From the NCBI GenBank assembly GCA_023429845.1, contig JAEZCY010000186.1:1-16704 (forward strand): 16,704 nt of DNA, in the 5' to 3' direction. The position numbers and the translations under genes were made by a program. Numbering within the stretch: the first letter of the stretch is position 1; the number at the start of each line of letters is the position of its first letter. This DNA is from Acidobacteriota bacterium. GTDB lineage: Bacteria > Acidobacteriota > Vicinamibacteria > Vicinamibacterales > Vicinamibacteraceae. Positions 7,702 to 14,226 of this stretch are shown here, piece by piece. Under the pieces are notes generated by a model that was not told where the DNA came from, ran no database searches, and was given only the letters and a program-made list of their open reading frames with translations.

Positions 7702-9296
7702 CCCCGCCTCCGGCTCCACGTCCAGACGCCGAGCCCGGCGACGAGCAGCGGCAACCCGAGCACCGAGAGATACAGCACGCGACGCTGCTGGTCCTCGGTC
7801 ATGGTCACGCGCCTGTCGTCGGCCTGCTTCGGACGAATCGCGATCAGGTTCTCCTGCTGCGCCACCCAGTTGACGGCGTTCAGGAAGAAGTCACGATTGC
7901 CCTGCGTGCCGAGTACGCCGTTGGCGGCGAAGTCGGAGTCGCCGACCACGACGATGCGGGTCTGCGGGCGGGGCGGGGTGTCTGCCGGCGCGTCGCCTGC
8001 GGCGGGTGCCGGTGGGGCCGGCGCATTCGGCGCATCCACGCCGATGGCTGCCGCGAGGGTGATCGGCCCCGGGCTGTCGGTGCCCTCGTCGTTGGCCACC
8101 GGGCGGCCGGCGAACACGGCGCCGAGATCCGTTTCAGCCCACGACTGTTCGCTGGTGGTGGCGATGGGCAGCGCGGTGCGGCCGTTGGCGCCGCCCTCGA
8201 TCGGCGTCACGGAGCGCGCGAGCGGGAAGGCGGTGATCAGGCCGAAGTTCTCGGTGATCGGGTGGTCGGGGTACGTGGCCACCACGGGCATCGACGGCCC
8301 GGCGCCGAGCAACTGGCCGACGCTGCTCACGTCCACGACGACGTTGGTCGCCACGTCCACGCCCCACTCCCGCGCCAGGGTGACCAGGCCCGTCACCGGA
8401 GCGGCGTCGGGGCCATCCGGGGGATCGAGCAGGAGCAGCAGCTTGCCACCCTTGTCCAGGTAGCGACGGACCATGTCGATCTCGGGCGGCAGGAAGTCGG
8501 TCTTCGGGCCGGCGACCACGAGGACGGCCGCGTCGGCCGGCACCTCCTGCTGCTGTGCCAGCACCACCTTCTCGACGGAGAAGTTGTCGCGCTGCAGGGC
8601 GGCGGCGATGGCGTTGTACCCGGTGCGCTGGTCGGCGCTCGTCGGGTCGCGCTCGCCATGGCCCTGCACGAAGTACACCTTCTTCTCGCCGCCCTCGACC
8701 GCCTTCACGATGGCGTTGGTGATGTCCTGTTCGGTGTCGCTGGTGATGCGCTCGATGCGGCCGTCGTGCTCCACGGCGATGGTGCCGTACGCCTGCACCT
8801 GCCACTGGCGAGCGACGGCCGGCTGCTTGTCGGGGTCGATGTACTCGACGTTGACCTGGCGGCTCGCGTACGTGTACTGCTCGAGCCGATCGCGGAAGCG
8901 CGGGAACTCCGTGTCCCGCGCAAACACCTTGACGTTGACCGGCGACTCGAGCGAGCCGAGCATCCGGCGGCTCTGGTCCGAAAGCGTGAACTGGCCGCCT
9001 TCGGTGAGGTCCCACCGCTTGTGCTGTCGCGTGGCGACGTAGTTGATGCCCACCAGGATGGCGAGCAGCAGGATGACGCTGGCCGACGTGAGTGCGCCGG
9101 CGCGCGTGCCGCGTCGCGACCAGGCGCCGACGAACTCGCGCCATTGCGTCATCAGGTACACGAGCACCACGACGAGCCCGGCGATCGCCAGGCGCTGCCA
9201 GACGTGCTGCAGTTCGGGGCGGATGAAGCGCGTGGCCACGGCCGCGACCACGAGGGCCGTGCCGATCCATCCGAGGACGTTGACGAAACGGGTCAT
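7698..9296 (-). CDS. GldG-like ABC transport auxiliary membrane protein
   Basis: This 532-residue protein resembles GldG, the auxiliary subunit of Gld-type ABC systems (ABC_transp_aux family). There are three hydrophobic segments at the N-terminus (about 5-22, 35-50, 68-86), then a long soluble domain beginning KRWDLTEGGQFTLSDQS (the family's 'lt....ytLs..t' region), VNVKVFARD, VNVEYIDPD, and VYFVQGHGERDP. A ThuA/GATase-like fold is suggested by LVVAGPKTDFLPPEIDM and GGKLLLLLDPP. A C-terminal membrane helix LYLSVLGLPLLVAGLGVWTW is followed by RRRG. The start ATG 9296 is supported by the N-terminal hydrophobic segment; a GGAGA lies 13 bases upstream, rather far. It sits 23 bases after the permease and overlaps the DUF4340 gene by 4. 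The substrate of such systems is unknown. Confidence 0.88.
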   Translation of the reverse strand: MTRFVNVLGWIGTALVVAAVATRFIRPELQHVWQRLAIAGLVVVLVYLMTQWREFVGAWSRRGTRAGALTSASVILLLAILVGINYVATRQHKRWDLTEGGQFTLSDQSRRMLGSLESPVNVKVFARDTEFPRFRDRLEQYTYASRQVNVEYIDPDKQPAVARQWQVQAYGTIAVEHDGRIERITSDTEQDITNAIVKAVEGGEKKVYFVQGHGERDPTSADQRTGYNAIAAALQRDNFSVEKVVLAQQQEVPADAAVLVVAGPKTDFLPPEIDMVRRYLDKGGKLLLLLDPPDGPDAAPVTGLVTLAREWGVDVATNVVVDVSSVGQLLGAGPSMPVVATYPDHPITENFGLITAFPLARSVTPIEGGANGRTALPIATTSEQSWAETDLGAVFAGRPVANDEGTDSPGPITLAAAIGVDAPNAPAPPAPAAGDAPADTPPRPQTRIVVVGDSDFAANGVLGTQGNRDFFLNAVNWVAQQENLIAIRPKQADDRRVTMTEDQQRRVLYLSVLGLPLLVAGLGVWTWSRRRG

Positions 9297-9319
9297 GGGT
9301 ATGTGCGTCTCCGGACTGG

Positions 9320-10093
9320 TTACCCGCGCCACCGGTCGGCATCCACCGAGCGGGCGGTGAGGAAGAGGCCGAAGGTGATCACGCTCAGGTAGTACACGAC
9401 GTGCTGCGTGTCGATGACGCCCTTCGAGAAGTCCTCGAAGTGCTGGAACACCGACAGCGCCGAGACCACTGCGCGACCGACGGGACCGGCGCCCTCGCCG
9501 ACCCAGGCCACCAGCAGCAGCATCAGCAGCACCGCGTACGTGAGCAGGCCTGCGACGATCTGGTTGCGCGTCAGGTTGGACAGGAACAGGCCGATCGCGA
9601 TGAACCCGGCGCCGAGCAGCAGCAGCCCCAGATAGCCGGTGAGCACCGGTGCGAGTTCGGGGTCGCCATAGACGAAGAGCCAGATCAGGTTCAAGGCGCT
9701 CAGGCCCAGCATCACGGCGTACAGCGCCAGGGCCCCGAAGAACTTGCCGAGCACGATCTCCCAGTCGGTGAGCGGGGAGGTGAGCAGCAGTTCGATCGTG
9801 CCGCTGCGCTTCTCTTCCGCGAACGTGCGCATCGTCAGCGTCGGGATGAAGATGAGGATGATGATGCCGGCCTGCAGCAGCAGCGGCCTGATCAGCATCT
9901 CGTTGACGTTCAGCGCCTGCGGCCCGCCCATGCCGAACTGCGACATGCGGAGGCTCTGCTCGCTGAAGAAGCTGAGGAAGCTGTAGAACATCCACCCGAA
10001 CAGCAGCGCGAACAGCCCGACGAGCATGTAGGCGATGGGCGATGCGAAGTAGGCGTGCAGTTCGCGGCGGGCGATGGCCAGCATGTTACGCAC
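9320..10093 (-). CDS. ABC-2 type transporter permease (GldF-like)
   Basis: This 257-residue integral membrane protein is the permease partner of the adjacent ATPase. It has an N-terminal cytoplasmic amphipathic segment (ARRELHAYFASPIAYM) typical of ABC-2/GldF permeases and about six hydrophobic spans, including LVGLFALLFGWMFYSFLSFF, IIILIFIPTLTMRTFAEEKR, LYAVMLGLSALNLIWLFVYG, LGLLLLGAGFIAIGLFL, LLTYAVLLMLLLVAWVG and VVYYLSVITFGLFLTARSV. The EEKRSGTIELLLTSPLTDWE stretch between spans 2 and 3 is the family's cytoplasmic coupling region. GTG 10093 has an excellent ribosome binding site (GGAGGAGGAGGT, spacing 5); an ATG at 10084 is the alternative. It overlaps the ATPase gene by 8 bases, so translation is coupled. 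Confidence 0.92.
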   Translation of the reverse strand: MRNMLAIARRELHAYFASPIAYMLVGLFALLFGWMFYSFLSFFSEQSLRMSQFGMGGPQALNVNEMLIRPLLLQAGIIILIFIPTLTMRTFAEEKRSGTIELLLTSPLTDWEIVLGKFFGALALYAVMLGLSALNLIWLFVYGDPELAPVLTGYLGLLLLGAGFIAIGLFLSNLTRNQIVAGLLTYAVLLMLLLVAWVGEGAGPVGRAVVSALSVFQHFEDFSKGVIDTQHVVYYLSVITFGLFLTARSVDADRWRG

Positions 10094-11060
10094 GAGCCAC
10101 CTCCTCCTCCTGCGCGGCGGCCTGTGGCGCGTCCGTGGTGGTGAGCTGCAGGAAGATCTCCTCCAGGCTCATGCGCATCGGGCGCAACTCGAGCAGGCCG
10201 TGGCCGGCGCCGACCAGGGCCGCGGCCACGCTGCGGCGGACGTCGAGCCCGCGCTCGCTCTGCACCTCGTAGCCGGTGGACGCGCCGTGCCGCGCCGCGA
10301 CCGAGACGGCCGTCACGCCCGGGATCGCCGCAAGGATCGGCTGCGCGTCGGCGCCCTGCGCGTCCACTTCCACGTACGTCGAGGCGGCGCCCTGCAGGTG
10401 TGCCGTCAGGTTCTCCGGCGTGTCCTCGGCCACGACGCGCCCCTTGTTGATGATCACGACGCGCTGGCAGGTCTGCGCCACCTCCGGGAGGATGTGGGTG
10501 CTGAGCACGATCGTGTGGTCGCCGCCGAGGCTGCGGATCAGGTCGCGCGTCTCGATGATCTGCTTGGGGTCGAGGCCGGCCGTGGGCTCGTCGAGCACGA
10601 GCACGTCGGGGTTGTGGATGAGGGCCTGGGCGAGGCCGACTCGCTGACGATACCCCTTGGAAAGCTTGCCGCAATGCCGGTTGGCCATGTCGGCCACGTG
10701 TGTTCGCTGCATCACGGACTGCACGCGGCTGGCTTGTTCGCCCGCCGGCACGCCCTTGATCCGCGCCACGAAACGGAGGTACTCGCGCACGGTCATGTCG
10801 GGGTAGAGCGGCGGCGTCTCGGGAAGGTAGCCGATGCGCTGCTTGGCCTCGACCGGCTGGTCCTGCAGGTCGAATCCCGCCACGCGCGCCCGACCTTCGG
10901 TGGGCGGCATGTAGCCGGTCAGGATCCGCATGGTGGTCGTCTTGCCGGCGCCGTTGGGTCCGAGGAAGCCCAGAATCTCGCCCTTGCCGACAGTGAAGCT
11001 CACGCCGTCGACCGCCGTGAAGGGGCCGTAGCGCTTGGTGAGCTGCTGCACCTCGATCAC
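10086..11060 (-). CDS. ABC transporter ATP-binding protein (GldA-like)
   Basis: This 324-residue ATPase energises the permease encoded next. Walker A is GPNGAGKT (34-41), the signature is LSKGY (133-137) in place of LSGGQ, Walker B is VLVLDEPT (153-160), and the switch histidine is His189 in LSTHI. The Q-loop region carries GYLPETPPLYPDMTV, typical of drug/gliding-type ABC-2 ATPases. After about residue 215 there is a C-terminal extension of ~100 residues, common in this class. The frame is open up to 11195, but GTG 11060 gives the family start VIEVQQLTKRYG and has GGAGAG five bases before it. It is the first gene of a minus-strand operon running permease, GldG-like, DUF4340 and dacB. Confidence 0.92.
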   Translation of the reverse strand: MIEVQQLTKRYGPFTAVDGVSFTVGKGEILGFLGPNGAGKTTTMRILTGYMPPTEGRARVAGFDLQDQPVEAKQRIGYLPETPPLYPDMTVREYLRFVARIKGVPAGEQASRVQSVMQRTHVADMANRHCGKLSKGYRQRVGLAQALIHNPDVLVLDEPTAGLDPKQIIETRDLIRSLGGDHTIVLSTHILPEVAQTCQRVVIINKGRVVAEDTPENLTAHLQGAASTYVEVDAQGADAQPILAAIPGVTAVSVAARHGASTGYEVQSERGLDVRRSVAAALVGAGHGLLELRPMRMSLEEIFLQLTTTDAPQAAAQEEEVARA

Positions 11061-11082
11061 CGAGTCTCTCCAGGGTGACGCG

Positions 11083-11100
11083 CCTCGCGCAGGCGCGAGG
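11083..11100. other. Perfect dyad in the 5' leader of the ABC operon
   Basis: CCTCGCGC (11083-11090) and GCGCGAGG (11093-11100) are exact reverse complements separated by AG. In the predicted leader of the ABC operon transcript this forms a hairpin of about seven pairs with a four-base loop, roughly 20 bases upstream of the GTG start. It could be a protein-binding dyad or an mRNA structure; nothing in the sequence decides which. Confidence 0.35.
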
Positions 11101-11147
11101 GCGGTTGTGACGGGGTGTTCCCGCCGTCGGTGGACTGCCAACCTCGC

Positions 11148-11176
11148 ATGGTAAGGCGGCGCCGGAGTCCGGTCAA
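11148..11176 (-). promoter_or_regulatory. Sigma-70-like promoter of the ABC/GldG/DUF4340/dacB operon
   Basis: On the minus strand, TTGACC (11176-11171) is separated by exactly 17 bases from TACCAT (11153-11148). The -35 matches the consensus at five of six positions and the -10 at four of six. Transcription would start near 11141 and leave a leader of about 80 bases before GTG 11060. The -35 lies 15 bases from the edge of the ArsR operator on the divergent side. Confidence 0.55.
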
Positions 11177-11186
11177 TCGCCGCTGG

Positions 11187-11195
11187 TGCTAACAT
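11187..11195 (+). promoter_or_regulatory. Extended -10 element of the arsR-type/P1B-ATPase operon
   Basis: TGCTAACAT at 11187-11195 fits an extended -10 (TGnTAnnAT). No convincing -35 is seen. A start site about seven bases after the hexamer would fall near 11202, in the centre of the operator, leaving only about 10 bases before the ATG at 11212. Repressor bound to the operator would block the polymerase directly. Confidence 0.45.
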
Positions 11196-11215
11196 GTGAA
11201 CAGTTGTTCATATGT
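11192..11215. promoter_or_regulatory. SmtB/ArsR-type operator (11-2-11 palindrome)
   Basis: The half sites are ACATGTGAACA (11192-11202) and TGTTCATATGT (11205-11215) around a GT centre. They are reverse complements at ten of eleven positions. This is the same architecture, and nearly the same sequence, as the known 12-2-12 operators of SmtB/ZiaR/CzrA-type zinc sensors (TGAAC...GTTCA core). It covers the predicted -10 and the ATG of the adjacent SmtB-like repressor gene, so autoregulation, relieved by metal, is the obvious reading. The binding itself is inference. Confidence 0.85.
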
Positions 11216-11652
11216 CCCAGTCAACAACGAGCACGCGCCTCTCGCGCACGATGGCGCCCGGTTCGAACCGTCGCCGCACACCCCGCACCACCAGCCCGAT
11301 CCTCGATCCAGCCACGGCCCAGGCGCTGGCCGAGACCTTCCGCGTGCTCGGCGACCCGACGCGTATTCGGCTGATCGCGTCCATGGCGCTCGGCGAGCGG
11401 TGCGTCGGTGACCTCGCCGCCCTCGTCGGCATGAGCGAGTCGGCGGTGTCGCATCAACTGCGCATGCTGCGGGCCGCGCGGCTGGTGCGGACGCGCCGGT
11501 CCGGCCGGCAGATGTTCTACACGCTCGACGACGGGCACATCCTCGCCCTGTTCCAGCAGGGGCTGAGCCACGTGCACGAGGACATCGCCGCGGCGGCGCC
11601 CCGGCGCGACCAGGTCATGCCCGTCGCGCGACGCGGGCCGCAGGGGGAATAG
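11212..11652 (+). CDS. ArsR/SmtB-family metal-sensing transcriptional repressor
   Basis: This 146-residue winged-helix repressor releases DNA when metal binds. The core follows a basic, probably disordered N-terminus of ~30 residues: ETFRVLGDPTRIRLI (41-55), ERCVGDLA with Cys64 (62-69), recognition helix SESAVSHQLRMLR (75-87) and wing RTRRSGRQMFYTL. The alpha-5 metal site is complete: Asp107, His109, His120 and Glu123, in DDGHILALFQQGLSHVHE. That is the exact D-x-H-x10-H-x2-E spacing of SmtB, pointing to Zn(II), perhaps Co(II) or Cd(II), rather than arsenite. ATG 11212 lies inside the operator without a Shine-Dalgarno; ATG 11251 is an alternative start. The P1B ATPase follows immediately, its likely target. 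Confidence 0.93.
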   Translation: MSQSTTSTRLSRTMAPGSNRRRTPRTTSPILDPATAQALAETFRVLGDPTRIRLIASMALGERCVGDLAALVGMSESAVSHQLRMLRAARLVRTRRSGRQMFYTLDDGHILALFQQGLSHVHEDIAAAAPRRDQVMPVARRGPQGE

Positions 11653-13767
11653 ATGAACGCGCCAGCCTGCCCCCGCTGCCTCGACCACCGCTCGGCAACG
11701 TTCCACATCGCGGAGATGGATTGCGCCCACGAGGTCGCGATCCTCGAGAAACGCCTCGGCACGCTCGACGGCGTCGTCGCGCTCGACGCCGACGTGCTGT
11801 CGCGCCAGCTCCGCGTCCATTTCGACGGCGCCACCCTGGATGCCGGCCGTATCGCGGAAGCCGTGGCGCAGGCTGGCATGCGTGCCTGGCCCGTCACCGG
11901 CCCCAGCGCGTCGCCGCAGGCCGAGTCCGGCATGCCGTGGGCCATTGCGGGCGCCGGCGTCGCGTGCGCGGTGGCGGGCGTGGCGTGGCTGGTCGGCGCG
12001 CCGTCACTGACGATCCGCGCGCTGCTGCTCGTTGCCATCGCACTCACTGCGCCCGCGACGCTGGGTCGCGCGTGGCAGGCCGTGCGCGGCCGGCGGCTGG
12101 ACATCCACGTGCTGATGACCATCGCGGTCACGGGCGCGCTTGCCATCGACGAGTGGTTCGAGGCGGCAACGGTGCTCGTGCTGTTCGGCGTCGCGCAGGC
12201 GCTGGAGGCCCGCAGCCTGGCCAGGGCGCGGCGGGCGATTGCCGAGGTGCTGAACGTGACGCCGCCCACCGCCGACCTCGCGAGCGGCGACCGGGTGCGG
12301 CAGGTGCCGGTGGAGCAGGTGGCGGTGGGGCAGTCGGTCACGGTGCGCCCGGGCGCCAGGATCCCGCTGGACGGCACGGTCACCGCGGGCGAGAGCACCG
12401 TGAACCAGGCCCCCGTGACCGGAGAGTCAGAGCCCGTCCTGAAGGGGACGGGCGACGCCGTGTATGCGGGCTCGGTGAACGGCGAGGGGGCGCTGACGTT
12501 CGTCGTCACCCGCGTCTCGTCGGATTCGACGGTTGCGCGCATCGTGCATCTGGTGGAGCGCGCCCACGCCGCCCGTGCCCAGGTGCAGTCGCTCGTCGAC
12601 CGCTTCGCCGCCATCTACACACCCATCGTGCTCATGGCCGCGGCGGCGATGGCCGTGCTGCCGCCGCTCCTCACCGGTGCGACCTGGCACGAGTGGATCG
12701 AGCGAGCGCTCGTCCTGCTTGTCGTGGCCTGCCCGTGCGCGCTCGTGATTGCGACGCCGGTGGCCATGGTGTCGGCGCTGTCGGGTGCAGCGCGGCGCGG
12801 GTTGCTGCTGAAGGGCGGCGCCGTGCTCGAGCGGCTGTCGCGCGTCCGCGTCGTCGCGCTCGACAAGACGGGCACCGTGTCGGAAGGGCGGCTGCGGATC
12901 GCGGCGGTGAGGACGCTGTCGTCCATCCCGCTCGAGCGCGCCCTTCAGCTGGCAGCCTCGATCGAGTCCGGCGTGCACCATCCCCTCGCCGAAGCGATCG
13001 TGGCGGAGGCCGCACGGCGCGATGTCCCCTTGCTGGCCGCCACCGCGCTTCAGCATGCGCCGGGACGCGGCGCCGAGGCGACCGTGGACGGGCGGCGCAT
13101 CCGGATCGGGCGGCCCGAGTGGGTCGGTGCCGCACTGGCGCCCGGGACGGCATTGCCGGAGGCGACGGCGCTGCTGACCGTGGACGGCGAGCCGGTGCTC
13201 GCCATCGACGCCGTCGATCATCCACGTGCCGGCGCTGAGACGGCCGTGGCCCGGCTGCGCACCCTCGTCAACCGCATCGTCCTCGTGTCTGGCGATCACG
13301 AGGCGGCCGTCTCGCGCCTTGCCAAGTCCGTCTCGCTCGACGAGTGGCGGGCCCGCCTCCTGCCGGAGGAGAAGGCGTCTGTGGTTGACGATCTGGCCAG
13401 CGGCGGCCCGGTGCTGATGGTCGGCGACGGCATCAACGACGGCCCCGCGCTTGCGGCCGCGAGCGTCGGGCTCGCGGTGGCCGACAGCGGCAACGCCGTG
13501 GCCATGGAGGCGGCCGACGGCGCACTCATGCATCGCGACCTCGCGCTGATCCCTTACGCAATCGCCCTCGGCCGCGCCACGCTGCGCACGGTGCGCACCA
13601 ACGTCGTGCTCGCACTGGTCCTCAAGCTCGCGGTGATCGCCGCCGCAGGCGTCGGCGCGGCCTCGCTCTGGCTGGCCGTACTGGCCGACGTCGGCGCCTC
13701 GCTCCTGGTTGTCGCGCTCAGTCTCCGCCTGCTCGCGTTCGAGCCGCGGGCGGACGTGCGCGCGTGA
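11653..13767 (+). CDS. Heavy-metal P1B-type ATPase, Zn/Cd/Pb exporter (ZntA/CadA-like)
   Basis: This 704-residue pump expels divalent metal across the inner membrane with ATP. It has a degenerate N-terminal HMA domain (EMDCAHE, Cys24, where the second Cys is replaced as in other DCxxE-type zinc ATPases), an added CPRCLDH at 6-12, an actuator loop with TGES (257-260), the transmembrane metal motif CPC (360-362), the phosphorylation site DKTGT (404-408), the nucleotide-domain HP (443-444) and GDGINDGP (591-598). Lys658 and Asp679 in the last two helices (LVLKLA, LADVGASL) match the zinc/cadmium/lead P1B-2 signature. ATG follows the repressor's stop directly, with AGGGGGAA as ribosome binding site, so the two genes form one metal-inducible unit. 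Confidence 0.95.
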   Translation: MNAPACPRCLDHRSATFHIAEMDCAHEVAILEKRLGTLDGVVALDADVLSRQLRVHFDGATLDAGRIAEAVAQAGMRAWPVTGPSASPQAESGMPWAIAGAGVACAVAGVAWLVGAPSLTIRALLLVAIALTAPATLGRAWQAVRGRRLDIHVLMTIAVTGALAIDEWFEAATVLVLFGVAQALEARSLARARRAIAEVLNVTPPTADLASGDRVRQVPVEQVAVGQSVTVRPGARIPLDGTVTAGESTVNQAPVTGESEPVLKGTGDAVYAGSVNGEGALTFVVTRVSSDSTVARIVHLVERAHAARAQVQSLVDRFAAIYTPIVLMAAAAMAVLPPLLTGATWHEWIERALVLLVVACPCALVIATPVAMVSALSGAARRGLLLKGGAVLERLSRVRVVALDKTGTVSEGRLRIAAVRTLSSIPLERALQLAASIESGVHHPLAEAIVAEAARRDVPLLAATALQHAPGRGAEATVDGRRIRIGRPEWVGAALAPGTALPEATALLTVDGEPVLAIDAVDHPRAGAETAVARLRTLVNRIVLVSGDHEAAVSRLAKSVSLDEWRARLLPEEKASVVDDLASGGPVLMVGDGINDGPALAAASVGLAVADSGNAVAMEAADGALMHRDLALIPYAIALGRATLRTVRTNVVLALVLKLAVIAAAGVGAASLWLAVLADVGASLLVVALSLRLLAFEPRADVRA

Positions 13768-13797
13768 TTGCGGGGCTTCGCAGCTTGTCGCTATAAT
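13768..13797 (+). promoter_or_regulatory. Promoter with consensus TATAAT upstream of the hyperacidic gene
   Basis: TATAAT at 13792-13797 is a perfect -10 in a GC-rich gap of 96 bases. TTGCGG at 13768-13773, immediately after the ATPase stop, is a weak -35 candidate with an 18-base spacer. Transcription would begin near 13804, giving a leader of about 60 bases to ATG 13864. It suggests the acidic gene is expressed independently of the metal operon. Confidence 0.55.
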
Positions 13798-13863
13798 CCG
13801 CGCGTTGCAGTCGGGCCCAGCGTCGAGCCGGACGCCTGCATGCCCGTGACTGCGGAGACCGTC

Positions 13864-14148
13864 ATGTCCATCAGTGCCCCGAGCCCCGAGCTCCTCGACG
13901 TGCGTGACCTCGACATCCTGGCGAGCGCCCTGGCCGCCGGCCAGCCTGCGAGCGCTGCATCGTCGGCATCCGCGCTCTTCGCCCTCGACGAGGACGATGA
14001 CGACACCGACGAGGATGACGACGACGAGGACGAGGAGGATTGGGACGACGAGGATGAGGACGACGAGGACGAGGACGACGACGAGGACGAACTCGGTTGG
14101 GATGACGAGGACGAAGACGAAGACGAAGAGGACGAGGACGAGGAGTAG
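13864..14148 (+). CDS. Small hyperacidic protein with poly-Asp/Glu C-terminus, unknown function
   Basis: I do not recognise this 94-residue protein. Residues 1-41 are ordinary: MSISAPSPELLDVRDLDILA reads as a short amphipathic helix, then an Ala/Ser-rich stretch to ALFAL. Residues 42-94 are almost pure acid: 48 of 53 are Asp or Glu, the exceptions being Thr48, Trp60, Leu77, Gly78 and Trp79. The block W-D-D-E-D occurs twice (60-64 and 79-83). No signal peptide, Cys or membrane segment is visible. ATG 13864 has GGAGA with a five-base spacer (13854-13858); an ATG at 13840 is possible. A consensus promoter lies upstream and the GT-C gene starts 78 bases downstream. It could bind cations or mimic nucleic acid; neither is shown. 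Confidence 0.7.
   Translation: MSISAPSPELLDVRDLDILASALAAGQPASAASSASALFALDEDDDDTDEDDDDEDEEDWDDEDEDDEDEDDDEDELGWDDEDEDEDEEDEDEE
13987..14145 (+). repeat. GAN-triplet purine-rich tract encoding the acidic tail
   Basis: About 159 bases consist almost wholly of GAC, GAG, GAT and GAA codons, with runs of GACGAG-like hexamers. Interruptions encode Thr, two Trp and Leu-Gly. The two Trp blocks (from about 14038 and about 14095) begin with similar TGGGA(C/T)GACGAGGA sequences, hinting at duplication. Such a tract is prone to in-frame expansion or contraction, so length may vary between strains. Confidence 0.75.
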
Positions 14149-14226
14149 GCACATCGGCGTCTCGTAGCCACGTTCCACCGAGCCTGACCTGATCTGAGCG
14201 GCCTGCCACCCGGCCGGTTGCGGACC

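Noticed and set aside
6310..8463. A 717-codon plus-strand open frame opposite the DUF4340 and GldG-like genes
   Set aside because: It has no recognisable domain and is Arg/Ala/His-rich. The minus strand here has a coherent operon with overlaps, ribosome binding sites and membrane segments.
11061..11195. An N-terminal extension of the ABC ATPase up to ATG 11195
   Set aside because: The extra 45 residues are unlike the family. They cover the predicted promoter and reach into the operator, while GTG 11060 has a well-spaced GGAGAG.
11212..11652. An arsenite-sensing ArsR
   Set aside because: There is no CxCxxC-type arsenic site. The complete alpha-5 Asp/His/His/Glu set and the neighbouring P1B-2 ATPase point to zinc-type metals.
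13768..13863. An upstream TTG start (13768) for the acidic protein
   Set aside because: It would place the TATAAT box inside the coding region and has no ribosome binding site; ATG 13864 has GGAGA at good spacing.
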